From an uncultured Bacillota bacterium (GTDB taxonomy: Bacteria > Bacillota_I > Bacilli_A > RFN20 > CAG-826): a DNA stretch of 64,000 nt. How positions within the stretch are numbered: the stretch's first letter is position 1; each line of letters opens with the position of its first letter. The notes under the pieces were generated by a model that worked only from the letters and a program-made list of their open reading frames with translations, searched no databases and was not told the DNA's origin. This document shows, in pieces, positions 35,097 through 43,847 of the stretch. The stretch is from NCBI GenBank assembly GCA_949293555.1, contig CASFDV010000001.1:76590-140589 (forward strand), in the 5' to 3' direction. The translations under genes were made by a program, and so were the position numbers.

Positions 35097-36692
35097 ATGA
35101 AGATCAATTCCCCCTATGACCAGTTCCTCCTCATGGCGGACCGCCACCCCCGGAACGAATGCATCCGTTTCGAGAGCACCGTAATGAACTACAGGAGGGT
35201 GCGCAGGGGAATCATGGAGGCGGCGCGCAAGCTGAGCGCGCTCAACGTGCGCGCGGGAGACGTGGTCGCCGTCGCCCTTCCCAACTGCCCGGAATCCGTC
35301 TTCCTCTTCTACGCGATCAACTACCTAGGGGCCTGTTCCTACAACATCCATCCCCTCACTCCCCCGGAAGGAATGGCGGGCTTCCTAAGGAAGATCGAGG
35401 TCAAGGCGCTCTTCGCGCTGAGGAACAACGCGAACATGTTCCGGAAGGCGCTCCCATCCAGCCTCCCCGTCGTCTCGATCAACCCCTATCGCGGAAGAAA
35501 TCCTTTCAAATCCCTTGCCATTCAATCGATGGGCGGCAAGGAGGAATGCCTTCCCTACCATGCGCTTCCTGAGAAAGAGGCACGGCCCGGGAACGTCCTG
35601 CCGGAGGACGACTGCGTCTTCCTGAACACCGGAGGCACCAACGGCGAGCCCAAGGTCGCGCGCCTTTCCAACAGGGCGATCAACTACACCGCCTCCCAGG
35701 GATACGACCTCATCCGCGAAGACGTCCGGTCGATCCACATGCTCACGGCGATCCCGCTCTTCCATACCTTCGGGCTATGCATGGGCGTGCATACCCCTCT
35801 TTCCCACGGGGCGAGCACCACCCTCATGCTCAAGTTCAACACCAAGGAGGCGATCCGCCATATCCGGAGGGGGCACGCGACAACCATCATCGGCGTCCCC
35901 GCCCTATATAGCGCCCTTCTTTCCCGCGACTCCTTCTACGGCCCGTGGCTCAGGAAGCAGATCGTCGCGTGGGTGGGCGGCGACACTTGCCCGGAGTCGC
36001 TCCTCGACAGGTGGAACGACGCGATGAAGGCGCACGGCACTGAGGCGAGGCTATACGAAGGCTACGGGATGACGGAGACTACCGTCACCCACGTCAACTG
36101 CCGCTTCTTCCATAAGGAGGGCTCCATAGGAAAAGCCTTCCCCGACATCAAGGACGGAATCCTCGACCTCGACACGATGGGGCTCGCCGAGCCGGGGAAG
36201 GCGGGAGAAATCCTCATCGGCGGCCCGACCGTCATGAGCGGCTACCTCATGTCCCCCGAGCTGAACGCCTCCTCCCGGATCGAGCTGGGCGGCACCCTCT
36301 ACTTCCGCACGGGCGACTACGGGTTCAAGGACGAGGAGGGATTCCTCCATTTCAAGAACCGCATAAAGAGGGTGGTGAAGATCGGGGGCGAGACGCATTG
36401 CCCGAGCGACGTGGAGCGCATCGCCGAGGAAGTGCCCGATGTCAAGGAAGCCTTCTGCTACGGCGTCCCCCACAAGATGAAGGGCCATGTCTTTCGCCTT
36501 GCCGTGTCCCTCCATAGGACAGGAAGGACCAAGGACGATGTCCGCTCCGAGATACTCTCAAAGATCGCGAAGGAGCTAGCTCCCAGCTACACGCCCGAGC
36601 GCATCCTCGTCGTGGAACGGCTCCCCCGAACGTTCATCGGGAAGATCGACCCAAAGGCGTTCCAGCGAGAGATCGACCCGGAGATGGACTAA
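35097..36692 (+). CDS. AMP-dependent acyl ligase / acyl-CoA synthetase family
   Basis: An adenylate-forming enzyme of 531 aa. Motifs include the P-loop FLNTGGTNGEPK (about residues 178-189), YEGYGMTETT, LYFRTGDYGFKDEEG and the C-terminal IGKID with the catalytic Lys. It activates a carboxylic acid as the acyl-AMP and probably passes it to CoA or a carrier. It appears co-transcribed with the DUF1624-like acyltransferase, suggesting a joint acylation pathway (inference). Its stop overlaps that of the convergent NUDIX gene. Confidence 0.88.
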   Translation: MKINSPYDQFLLMADRHPRNECIRFESTVMNYRRVRRGIMEAARKLSALNVRAGDVVAVALPNCPESVFLFYAINYLGACSYNIHPLTPPEGMAGFLRKIEVKALFALRNNANMFRKALPSSLPVVSINPYRGRNPFKSLAIQSMGGKEECLPYHALPEKEARPGNVLPEDDCVFLNTGGTNGEPKVARLSNRAINYTASQGYDLIREDVRSIHMLTAIPLFHTFGLCMGVHTPLSHGASTTLMLKFNTKEAIRHIRRGHATTIIGVPALYSALLSRDSFYGPWLRKQIVAWVGGDTCPESLLDRWNDAMKAHGTEARLYEGYGMTETTVTHVNCRFFHKEGSIGKAFPDIKDGILDLDTMGLAEPGKAGEILIGGPTVMSGYLMSPELNASSRIELGGTLYFRTGDYGFKDEEGFLHFKNRIKRVVKIGGETHCPSDVERIAEEVPDVKEAFCYGVPHKMKGHVFRLAVSLHRTGRTKDDVRSEILSKIAKELAPSYTPERILVVERLPRTFIGKIDPKAFQREIDPEMD

Positions 36693-37105
36693 AGGATCCT
36701 CCTGACTCTGTCCTCGAAGGGAAGTCCCTTGCACATCCTGAGGAGGATCTTGTCGAAATCATCGGAAAAAGGGTGCTCTCTGAGACGCTCCACCGGGCAC
36801 CAGAACACCAGCCCCTCGCCGCTTCCATGAAGCTCCCCCTCCCAGCGATCGCTCCGGAATAGTCGGGCCCTGTGGATTGCTTCCCAATCCCAAACAAAAT
36901 CGCCAAGGCACTCAAGGGCGACCGGGGAGAGGCCGGTTTCCTCCCTCATCTCCCTGCAGCAGGAATCTTCCTCCCTCTCGCCAAGTTCGACATGGCCGCC
37001 GGGAAACGTTAGCCCAGGCCAGTCCGCCTTCGTCCTCGATTGGACCAGGATCTCGCCGCTTGCCCGGTAGAGCATGCACATGTTCGTTTTGATGACAACC
37101 TTCAT
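36689..37105 (-). CDS. NUDIX hydrolase
   Basis: 138 aa with a complete NUDIX box, GHVELGEREEDSCCREMREETGL (G-x5-E-x7-R-E-x2-E-E-x-G-L). The domain opens with KTNMCMLYRASGEILVQ and resembles 8-oxo-dGTP diphosphatase/MutT-like members, but the substrate cannot be told from sequence. I chose ATG 37105. It is divergent from the TetR gene across a 58-bp AT-rich gap and could share its regulation. Confidence 0.9.
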   Translation of the reverse strand: MKVVIKTNMCMLYRASGEILVQSRTKADWPGLTFPGGHVELGEREEDSCCREMREETGLSPVALECLGDFVWDWEAIHRARLFRSDRWEGELHGSGEGLVFWCPVERLREHPFSDDFDKILLRMCKGLPFEDRVRRIL

Positions 37106-37113
37106 AAATTCGC

Positions 37114-37150
37114 TTGACACAAACCTCTATCTATTAAATAACTTAGTCAA
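37114..37150 (+). promoter_or_regulatory. Promoter/operator region of the TetR gene
   Basis: A consensus TTGACA at 37114-37119 is followed by an AT-rich stretch containing TTAAAT/TAAATA near 37134-37140. TTGAC at 37114-37118 and GTCAA at 37146-37150 form an inverted pair around it, a plausible autoregulatory operator. AGGA lies upstream of ATG 37164. Confidence 0.4.
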
Positions 37151-37163
37151 CAGGAAAACGAAT

Positions 37164-37751
37164 ATGGCAAGACCAAGGATCAAGAACCTGGACCAGAACA
37201 TCATCCACGAGGTGATGGTCCTTTCCTACGAAAGCGGGCTATCCGTGCTTTCGACGAAGAAGATTGCCTCAAGGCTCAAGATCAGCGAGCCCACGATATT
37301 CGCCCACTTCGGCACGAAGGCGAAGCTTCTCCTTGCCGTCTTCGCCGAAGCCTGGAGCCTAACCCCCATCGACTTCGTCATGCCCGACGAGAACGGGGAC
37401 GAAGAATCCTTCCGCGTCTTCCGGGAACATTGCATCGGCGCGGCGGAAAACCCCCTCGCATGCCGGTACGTGGCGAACTTCATGAGGAGCGACTACTACC
37501 GCCGCCATAAGGAAGAGGCGAAGGAAATCATGAAAGTCCTCTGGGGCAAGGTCTCGGACATCATCCACAAAATCCACCCTGCCATTGACGAGGAGAGGCT
37601 GGACATTCTGACTGAGATCTTCGTGGAAAACGCGATCGCCAACCACAACACCGTCTGCAACCTCAACCTCGCGCAGGAGGAAAGCTATCTCCGGACCCTC
37701 TACGACTACCGGTACTACGGATTGACCTACCTGCTGAACAGGGGCGAATGA
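37164..37751 (+). CDS. TetR-family transcriptional regulator
   Basis: 195 aa. The N-terminal helix-turn-helix (about residues 10-55) reads STKKIASRLKISEPTIFAHFGTKAKLL, typical of TetR. The C-terminal helical domain is family-specific and the ligand unknown. ATG 37164 is chosen over upstream in-frame ATGs because AGGA precedes it and MARPRIKNL is a normal start. It overlaps the methyltransferase gene as ATGA and is divergent from the NUDIX gene. Confidence 0.9.
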   Translation: MARPRIKNLDQNIIHEVMVLSYESGLSVLSTKKIASRLKISEPTIFAHFGTKAKLLLAVFAEAWSLTPIDFVMPDENGDEESFRVFREHCIGAAENPLACRYVANFMRSDYYRRHKEEAKEIMKVLWGKVSDIIHKIHPAIDEERLDILTEIFVENAIANHNTVCNLNLAQEESYLRTLYDYRYYGLTYLLNRGE

Positions 37752-38743
37752 ACGAGGAAGTCCTCCGCGCCCTCTCAGGCCTGATTCGCCAGCAAGAGAC
37801 ATGCGTGATGGAGGCCGACAAGGTCAATTCCCTTTTGCTAGAGCCAAGGACCCGCGCTCAGCTAGCCTCGATCAACGCCAAGGAACTTTCTGCGGACACC
37901 TATAAAAACAATCGAATCTATCAGCTATTTCTGGAAAATAGAGACCGGCTTGGCTTTCTTGAATGGACAAGCTACCGACCCTTTGAGCCTTTCGTTTTCA
38001 AGGAAGCGGAAAGCGACGGCGCGAACTTGGCCAGGACGAAAATGAGCATCGGCTATTTCCGAGAGGAGTTTCCTTTCCCTGCCCTCTTGGATAAGCGGGA
38101 CTCAACCATTTGGATGAGCATCATCCCTCACGAAATTAACACGATGGACCGCCACCTAAGGGAAATGTCGGGCAATGTCCTGGTCTTTGGGGGCGGGCTT
38201 CTCTACTTCCCCCTCATGGCCGAGCAAAACCCCCTCGTTTCTTCGATAACGGTAGTGGAACTAGATAAAGAAATTCTAATGATCGACAAGGAAATCCTTA
38301 GAGAAACTGGGGCAAAACACAAAATTTCGCTTACCGAAGGAAACGCGCTCGAGTCGTCGAGGAATACCGCCGGCTACGACCACGTCTTCGCCGACCTCTG
38401 GCATATGGCGGAAGACGGGATCCCCCTATATTCCGCCCTCCTCCAGAACGAAGCGGCCAACCAAGGGACTGCCTTCCACTACTGGATCGAGGAGGAGATG
38501 ATCATCTATCTGAGGGAGTGCCTCCTGGTCTATCTCCAGGAAGTGGCGGAAGGCCTGGCGGACAAAGCGCCTGCCGCCTACGAAGATTACCCTGGGCAAA
38601 CGAATTCGGAGGCAATCGTCCATGCGCTCCGGCGCATGAGGATCGAGGAGAGGGCAACGACGAAGGAACGGCTCCTTAGCCTCATCTCGCGGGACTCCGT
38701 CAGGGAGCTCGCGAAGGAAATCAGGCCGAGCTGGGGAATCTAG
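37748..38743 (+). CDS. Class I SAM-dependent methyltransferase, spermidine synthase-like
   Basis: 331 aa. The SAM-binding core is near the centre: NVLVFGGGLLYFPLMA (motif I), VVELDKEILMIDKEIL (acidic end of strand 2) and YDHVFADLWHMAEDG (motif IV region). This layout resembles spermidine synthase-type folds; the substrate is unknown. It is translationally coupled to the TetR gene. Roughly 37840-38340 is clearly richer in A/T than the surroundings, a possible sign of recent acquisition. Confidence 0.75.
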   Translation: MNEEVLRALSGLIRQQETCVMEADKVNSLLLEPRTRAQLASINAKELSADTYKNNRIYQLFLENRDRLGFLEWTSYRPFEPFVFKEAESDGANLARTKMSIGYFREEFPFPALLDKRDSTIWMSIIPHEINTMDRHLREMSGNVLVFGGGLLYFPLMAEQNPLVSSITVVELDKEILMIDKEILRETGAKHKISLTEGNALESSRNTAGYDHVFADLWHMAEDGIPLYSALLQNEAANQGTAFHYWIEEEMIIYLRECLLVYLQEVAEGLADKAPAAYEDYPGQTNSEAIVHALRRMRIEERATTKERLLSLISRDSVRELAKEIRPSWGI

Positions 38744-39627
38744 GCGCCTTCCCTGCCTACCTCAGGAAGGCCGAGGAGAGCAGGATCCACGATGACCTGC
38801 CCATCCGCCTCATGGACCGCGTCCCCGCGGACGAGCTCGCCCAAGGAACCTACCCGGATCGTGCCTTTCCCCGGGTTCTTGATGGAGGGGACATTGCCGC
38901 GGACGACCGCGTCGGCCTCGCTGTATTCAAAGGAAAGGTCGCAGTCCTCCATCGTGCAGTCGATCAGCCTGAGCCCCTTGCAGTAGCAAAGGGGCTGGGT
39001 TCCCTTGATCCTGCAGCGGACGAGGGTGAGCCCCTCGCTGAACCAGCCCAGGTATTCGCCGAAGACGTCGGAATCCTCGACGATCACGTCCTTGCTATGC
39101 CAGAAGGCATCCTTCGTATGGAGGGAGCACCTCCGGATCCTTAGCCCCTCCACGTACTGGAAGCTGTACTTCCCTTCGAAATGCACGTCCTCGAGGAGGA
39201 TGCCCTTCGAATCCAAGAAGGCGTACTCTGACCCAAGGAAGGATTTCCTGAGGGCAATATCCCTGCATTTCCACCCGAATTCGTCGCTTTTGATATAGGA
39301 ACCATCGATGGAGGCGTCCTCGCATTCCCTGAGGGCCTTGATGCAAGAAAGGCGGGAATCGCGGATGCTCAGCCCCCTGCAATACCAAAGGGGCGCCCTC
39401 GCGTTCCCGGCGAACTCGCATCCTTTCGCTTCCAGCCCCTTGGCATGCCACAAGGGGTAGCGAAGGTCGAAGAAGCAGCCGGAGACAACGACGTCCCTGC
39501 ATTCCTTGAGGACGCTCTCACCGTCCTCCTCCCCTTCGAAGCGGCAGGAGTCCACCGTGGCTCCCTTCAGCGCGTACAGGGAACGTTCGGAGCTGAAGGA
39601 ACGCCCTTTGATGATCAAATCGTTCAT
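38740..39627 (-). CDS. DUF3737 family protein, right-handed beta-helix
   Basis: 295 aa made of repeated short strands with an asparagine/cysteine/serine ladder. Examples are KECRDVVVSGCFF, CRGLSIRDSRLSCIKALRECEDASIDGSYIK split by turns, and SKDVIVEDSDVFGEY; this is typical of DUF3737 pectate lyase-like parallel beta helices. The biochemical role is unknown. ATG 39627 follows GGAGGAGAATGG. Its stop overlaps the convergent methyltransferase stop. It lies downstream of tRNA-Ser on the same strand. Confidence 0.85.
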   Translation of the reverse strand: MNDLIIKGRSFSSERSLYALKGATVDSCRFEGEEDGESVLKECRDVVVSGCFFDLRYPLWHAKGLEAKGCEFAGNARAPLWYCRGLSIRDSRLSCIKALRECEDASIDGSYIKSDEFGWKCRDIALRKSFLGSEYAFLDSKGILLEDVHFEGKYSFQYVEGLRIRRCSLHTKDAFWHSKDVIVEDSDVFGEYLGWFSEGLTLVRCRIKGTQPLCYCKGLRLIDCTMEDCDLSFEYSEADAVVRGNVPSIKNPGKGTIRVGSLGELVRGDAVHEADGQVIVDPALLGLPEVGREGA

Positions 39628-39669
39628 AAGGCCATTCTCCTCCTCTTGGCAAGACCCCACTATGGAAAG

Positions 39670-39689
39670 GCGGCCCGCTTGGGCCGCCC
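39670..39689 (-). terminator. Hairpin after tRNA-Ser
   Basis: GGCGGCCC-AAGC-GGGCCGCC followed by TTTCC on the minus strand; a likely terminator of the tRNA gene with a short T tract. Confidence 0.6.
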
Positions 39690-39698
39690 ATGTCGCTC

Positions 39699-39790
39699 TG
39701 GCGGAGGCATCGAGATTCGAACTCGAGCACCGGGAAACCCGATCTAACAGGTTAGCAACCTGCCCCCTTCGGCCTCTTGGGTATGCCTCC
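39699..39790 (-). tRNA. tRNA-Ser (GCT)
   Basis: Acceptor GGAGGCA pairs with TGCCTCC; the anticodon loop TTGCTAA gives GCT; a long variable arm typical of class II tRNA; T arm with GTTCGAATC; CCA encoded. 92 nt. Confidence 0.96.
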
Positions 39791-39878
39791 GTGCGGGGGG
39801 AAGTGTAGCACAGGAGCAAAAGGCGGGCTAGTCAATGTTGAAGATTGGGACATCCGTCTCGGAAGTCCAGGGACCAAA

Positions 39879-39906
39879 GGAAAAGGCGGCCCCTTGAGGG
39901 ACCGCC
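39879..39906 (-). terminator. Terminator of the jetABC operon
   Basis: GGCGGTCCC-TCAA-GGGGCCGCC followed by TTTTCC on the minus strand, 23 nt after the jetC stop. Confidence 0.8.
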
Positions 39907-39928
39907 CGATGAGGAGTGCAGCAGGGGG

Positions 39929-42900
39929 CTACTCGGAGGCCGCCCCCGCCCCTTCCGCCTTCCGGATGCGCTCCCCCTGGTAGCAGGTGAGGCGCTCGTT
40001 CCGGCTCACGAGGACGAGGGTGCTGTCGATGTGGTCGGCGAGGTAGCTGAAGCGCGAGGTCGGGACGGAGACGAGAAGCTGGATGTCGAGGGAGCGGTAG
40101 AACTCCATCATGTCCTCGATGCGGTCGGAGTCCATGTTGTTGAACGCCTCGTCCAGCATCACGATCTCGCAAGGGGAGGACCCGCCGCGCTTCTTCAGCT
40201 CGAAGGCGCTGTCGAAGCTCGCGGCGATGAGGACGTAGAAGGGGGTCTGGGTCTCGCCGCCGGAGCGGGCGCGGACGTTGTCGCTGTAGCGCTTCTCCTG
40301 CCCGTCGGGCGTCGTCTCGACGATGTCGTAGCTCAGGTAGTTCCGGTAGTCGCAGAAGCGCTCGATCGTCTCGGCGCTCGACTCGGCGGGGTTCTCGCTC
40401 GCGAGGATGCGGAAGAGGTAGTCCATCGTCGAGCGGTTCTCTCCCGAGAGAAGCGAGCTCAGGAGGTCCCCCTGGTAGTAGTCCTCGCTCGTGTTCACGG
40501 CGATGTCGTAGATCTTCCGGAGCTCGGGATCCCCCGTCGGCTTCACGAGGAAGCGGTAGATGGAGCGGGCCGAGCCGAAGGGGTGCTTCCTGAGGGTACG
40601 GTTCAGCTTCTCGATCTGGAGGGAAGCCTGCTCGATGTTGCTCCGGAGGCCGACGAGGAAGCCGGTCTTGAAGTTCTCGGCCGCGGTGATCGAGGCCTGC
40701 TCGGCGCGGCTCCTGGCCGTGACGAGGGAGTCCTTCACGATCTTCTGGTAGCGCTCGATGTAAAGCGGCAGGTTCTCGAGGACGGGCTCGACGTCGTTTT
40801 GCTGGAACTTGTCGTTGTAGCCGCCCATGATGCGGACGATCTTCCGCTCGCTCTCAAGGAGCGAACGGTGGTTCTCCTCCCGCGCCGCCTGGATGCGGGG
40901 GTACGGGTTCTTCCCGTACTCCTGGAGCTTATGCTCGGCAAGCTCGAGGAGGAGAGGGTCGGAGTGGTCCATGAGGAAGAGGTCGTAGCCCTTCTTCCCT
41001 TCCTGGTAGTCGCTGGTCGCCTGCTCGAGGGCGAGGTTGTGGCGCCCCCTCTCCTCGGCGATGGCGTCGCGCTCGGCGAAGAGGGCCTCGAGCTCCGCCT
41101 TGAGCCCGCGCTCCCTTTCGTCGAGGGCCTCGAGGGCGCTGTTGAAGACAGTGAGGTCCTCCGCGGCCATCGATTCCTCGAGGGCGCGCACCCGGTCCTC
41201 CAGCTCCGCCTTCTTGCGAAGGGCGTCCTCTTCCTCCGCCCAGTGCCGGGGCAGGCTCCTGAGAGACATCGGGTCGAGGGCGAGGGAGCGGGAGAGCTTC
41301 TCCTCCAGCGGGGCCTTCTCCTCGTCCAGCTCGCGGATCCTCTCGCTCAGGTCGCGGTAGCGCTCCTTCATCTCCTTGAGCTGGCGGGCGATGGCCTCCT
41401 TCCCAAGATAGGGAGTGAAGTCCTTCTCGCGGACGAGGTAGCGGACGGAAGCCCCGTCGTAGTAGAGGCCCTCCTTCGTGATCCACTTGAACTCGCCCCG
41501 GCCGGCGGGCTCGTCCACTGCCTTGATGTCGCCGAGGAGGAAGTCCACGTAGTCGCGGACCAAGGGGAGCTCGTCGCCCCCCGAGGCGTCGACGGCGCAG
41601 CGAATCTTATCCGCGAGGGATCCTTCGACCTTGAAGGGGGAGCCTTCCAAAGTCGCGGTGTCGACGATGCCCGAGGAGCCTTCAAGACGGAGCTCGGGGT
41701 TCTGGGCGAGCACCTTCTGGGCTTCGCCGTAGAACTTCTGGGGAAGGAAGCAGTCGAAGCGGCGGTTCCCCAGGAGCGTCTCGATGGCCTCGCCCCAGCC
41801 CTCGTCGACGAGCTCGAGGCAGTCGCAAAGCGGGTTCAGGGCGAACTCGGCGTCCAGCTGGAAGCGCTCCTTGAGGAGGCGGTAGAGCTTGCTCACGCCC
41901 GCGGGGAAGTCCTTCTCATGGCTCTCGAGGATCTGGATGCGTGGCGCAAGGAGCCTCAGTTCGTCAAGAAGTCCCGACCGGGTCTGGGAGATGCGGTCGA
42001 TCTCCCCGCGGAGGGAGCTCCTCACGAGCGCGAGGTTCCCCTCGTAGGACTCGACGGCCTTGCGGAAGGAATCCCCTTCCCTCTTCCTCCCGAGGGCGGA
42101 CAGGCTGCTCTTGAATCCGAGCTCGCCGGCCCTTTCGTCCATCTCGGAAAGGGAGGAGTCGAAGGAGACGTCATCCGCGGAAAGCGCCGCAATCTTGGCC
42201 TCAAGTAAGGAAATATCACCCTTGAGGCGCGCGATCTGCGCCTCCTCGTCGCGGTGCTCCAGGGCGCTCCGCTCCTGGCGGATCTCCTGGAGGGCCTGGT
42301 TGATCTCAAGCCTCCGCTGGTCGGCCTTGCGCTCGCGCTCCCGGAGGGCCTGGAGGTCCTCCTCTGCGCGGCGCCGGCGCTTCTCCCCTTCCTCCACGCC
42401 AAGCCGGAGGGACAAGAGCTCGAGGGCGTCCTCGTCCTTGAGGAAGCCGTCCCTCTCCTCGCTCAGGGCGAGAAGGGGGAGGAGGGCCTTCGCCTTCTCC
42501 TCCTCGTGATGGAGGAGGGTCGCGATGTCCTGGTAGGCCTTGGCGGCCTCCTTCACCTCGTCGAGGGAGACGTTCCTCTTCTGGAGGAGGAAGTTGTTGG
42601 TGAACTCGAGAAGGTCCGCGTTCGGGTCGAAGGCGATGGCGCTGGAAAGAAGCGTCTCGTACTCGTCCGGGAGCTCGAGGGAACGCCGCACCTGGGCGTA
42701 GGAGGCGCCAAGGGAGCTCGCCTCGAGGGGGATGAAGGGGAAGGCGAGGGCGGTCGCGGTCTTCCTGAGCCCCTCGAAGGCGCGGACGGACTTCGTCCCG
42801 TCCTCCTGGATCTCGAAGAAAAGGGAATCCTGGAAGGGGGCGCGGAGCTCGTAGAACTTCGCGGGAAGGAGGACCCCTCCGGTGATCTGGAGGACGCAGC

Positions 42901-43231
42901 CGAGCGTCACCTTCTCATCCCCGTCGTCGAACTCGAGGGCGAGGTGGGTGATGATGTCCCCTTCGGGGCGGAGGAACTCGCGCCCGACGGCGCCGATCCT
43001 GGCCCTCATGTATGTCTCGACCGTCCTCCTCGTCCCGGAAAGCCCGTTCCGCGAGGCCATGTTGAACTTCCTCTGGGCGAGCCCGCCGGAAAGGACGTAG
43101 TGGATCGCGTCCACGAGGGTCGACTTCCCGGAGCCGTTGTCCCCCGAGATCAGGAGGTTCCCCTTGATCTCGATCGTCTCGTTCTGGAACAGGTGCCAGT
43201 TAATCAGCTTGACGCGCGACAGCTTCTTCAT
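39929..43231 (-). CDS. jetC: Wadjet/Mks SMC-like ATPase JetC (MksB-like)
   Basis: 1,100 aa. Walker A is GDNGSGKST at residues 30-38, within an N-terminal KLINWHLFQNETIEIKGN typical of SbcC/MukB-like heads. Long coiled-coil arms (about residues 220-400 and 640-820) surround a hinge-like middle. The C-terminal head has the signature ARSGGETQTP and Walker B VMLDEAFNNMD. Together with JetA and JetB it should form a condensin-like DNA loop extruder. Wadjet complexes cleave small circular DNA, but that needs JetD, which is not nearby. It overlaps jetB by 32 nt. Confidence 0.92.
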   Translation of the reverse strand: MKKLSRVKLINWHLFQNETIEIKGNLLISGDNGSGKSTLVDAIHYVLSGGLAQRKFNMASRNGLSGTRRTVETYMRARIGAVGREFLRPEGDIITHLALEFDDGDEKVTLGCVLQITGGVLLPAKFYELRAPFQDSLFFEIQEDGTKSVRAFEGLRKTATALAFPFIPLEASSLGASYAQVRRSLELPDEYETLLSSAIAFDPNADLLEFTNNFLLQKRNVSLDEVKEAAKAYQDIATLLHHEEEKAKALLPLLALSEERDGFLKDEDALELLSLRLGVEEGEKRRRRAEEDLQALRERERKADQRRLEINQALQEIRQERSALEHRDEEAQIARLKGDISLLEAKIAALSADDVSFDSSLSEMDERAGELGFKSSLSALGRKREGDSFRKAVESYEGNLALVRSSLRGEIDRISQTRSGLLDELRLLAPRIQILESHEKDFPAGVSKLYRLLKERFQLDAEFALNPLCDCLELVDEGWGEAIETLLGNRRFDCFLPQKFYGEAQKVLAQNPELRLEGSSGIVDTATLEGSPFKVEGSLADKIRCAVDASGGDELPLVRDYVDFLLGDIKAVDEPAGRGEFKWITKEGLYYDGASVRYLVREKDFTPYLGKEAIARQLKEMKERYRDLSERIRELDEEKAPLEEKLSRSLALDPMSLRSLPRHWAEEEDALRKKAELEDRVRALEESMAAEDLTVFNSALEALDERERGLKAELEALFAERDAIAEERGRHNLALEQATSDYQEGKKGYDLFLMDHSDPLLLELAEHKLQEYGKNPYPRIQAAREENHRSLLESERKIVRIMGGYNDKFQQNDVEPVLENLPLYIERYQKIVKDSLVTARSRAEQASITAAENFKTGFLVGLRSNIEQASLQIEKLNRTLRKHPFGSARSIYRFLVKPTGDPELRKIYDIAVNTSEDYYQGDLLSSLLSGENRSTMDYLFRILASENPAESSAETIERFCDYRNYLSYDIVETTPDGQEKRYSDNVRARSGGETQTPFYVLIAASFDSAFELKKRGGSSPCEIVMLDEAFNNMDSDRIEDMMEFYRSLDIQLLVSVPTSRFSYLADHIDSTLVLVSRNERLTCYQGERIRKAEGAGAASE

Positions 43232-43847
43232 CTTCGCTACCTCCGATGTACTTCTTGAGGCGCTCCTCGAGCTCCAGGAGCGAGCTGGAATCGACGAGCA
43301 CGAGGATCGTGTTGAAGATCACGACCTGCGTCTCGCCCTTGCTCACGTCGTCCTGGAAGTCGATGACCTTGTAGCGGCGGAGCGTCCCCATCGCGAGGCG
43401 GAACTCCGTCATCGACACCCCGTCGGGATAGATCTCGGTCTCCTGGAGGCGGCGGAGCACCTCGTCGACGGTCACGACGACCGCGTTATAGCTGGCGATC
43501 GTCCTCTCCCCCTTGTAGGCGAGGGAGCGGAACAGGAGGAGGAGCACCGTCTCGAGCTTCCTGAGGCGGAGGCGGTTTCTTTCGTTATCCCCGCGGATGT
43601 AGCAGATCCTCTTCTCCCGGTCCACGAGGAAGGAGATGTCGAGGAAGCGGAAGAAGTCCTCGATGACCGCCTTGTAGCTCCCGGTCGCGACATAGTAGTC
43701 GTCCTGGTCGCCGCGCTTGTCCTGCACGAGGAAGTTCTCGTTCAGGAGGCGGAGCACGATCTTGGCGAAGCGGTCGCACTTGGACTCGCTTCCGGCGATG
43801 AGGCCGTATTTCTCCTGGAAGTCGGAGAGAACGTTCGTCTTGGCCAT
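43200..43847 (-). CDS. jetB: Wadjet/Mks subunit JetB (MksE-like, DUF4194)
   Basis: 215 aa with winged-helix content: a DUF4194-like core around RLRLRKLETVLLLLFRSLAYKGE and a following VTVDEVLRRLQETEIYPDGVSMTEFRLAMGTL (described in pieces). It serves as the small kleisin-associated subunit of the MukE/MksE type. It starts immediately after the jetA stop, with no gap, and its 3' end overlaps the start of jetC, so all three are translationally coupled. Confidence 0.88.
   Translation of the reverse strand: MAKTNVLSDFQEKYGLIAGSESKCDRFAKIVLRLLNENFLVQDKRGDQDDYYVATGSYKAVIEDFFRFLDISFLVDREKRICYIRGDNERNRLRLRKLETVLLLLFRSLAYKGERTIASYNAVVVTVDEVLRRLQETEIYPDGVSMTEFRLAMGTLRRYKVIDFQDDVSKGETQVVIFNTILVLVDSSSLLELEERLKKYIGGSEDEEAVARQAD

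Noticed and set aside
37866-38743. JetD-like or nuclease function for one of the nearby unknown genes (methyltransferase, DUF3737)
   Set aside because: The first has clear SAM-binding motifs and the second is a beta-helix; neither has a Toprim-type acidic motif.
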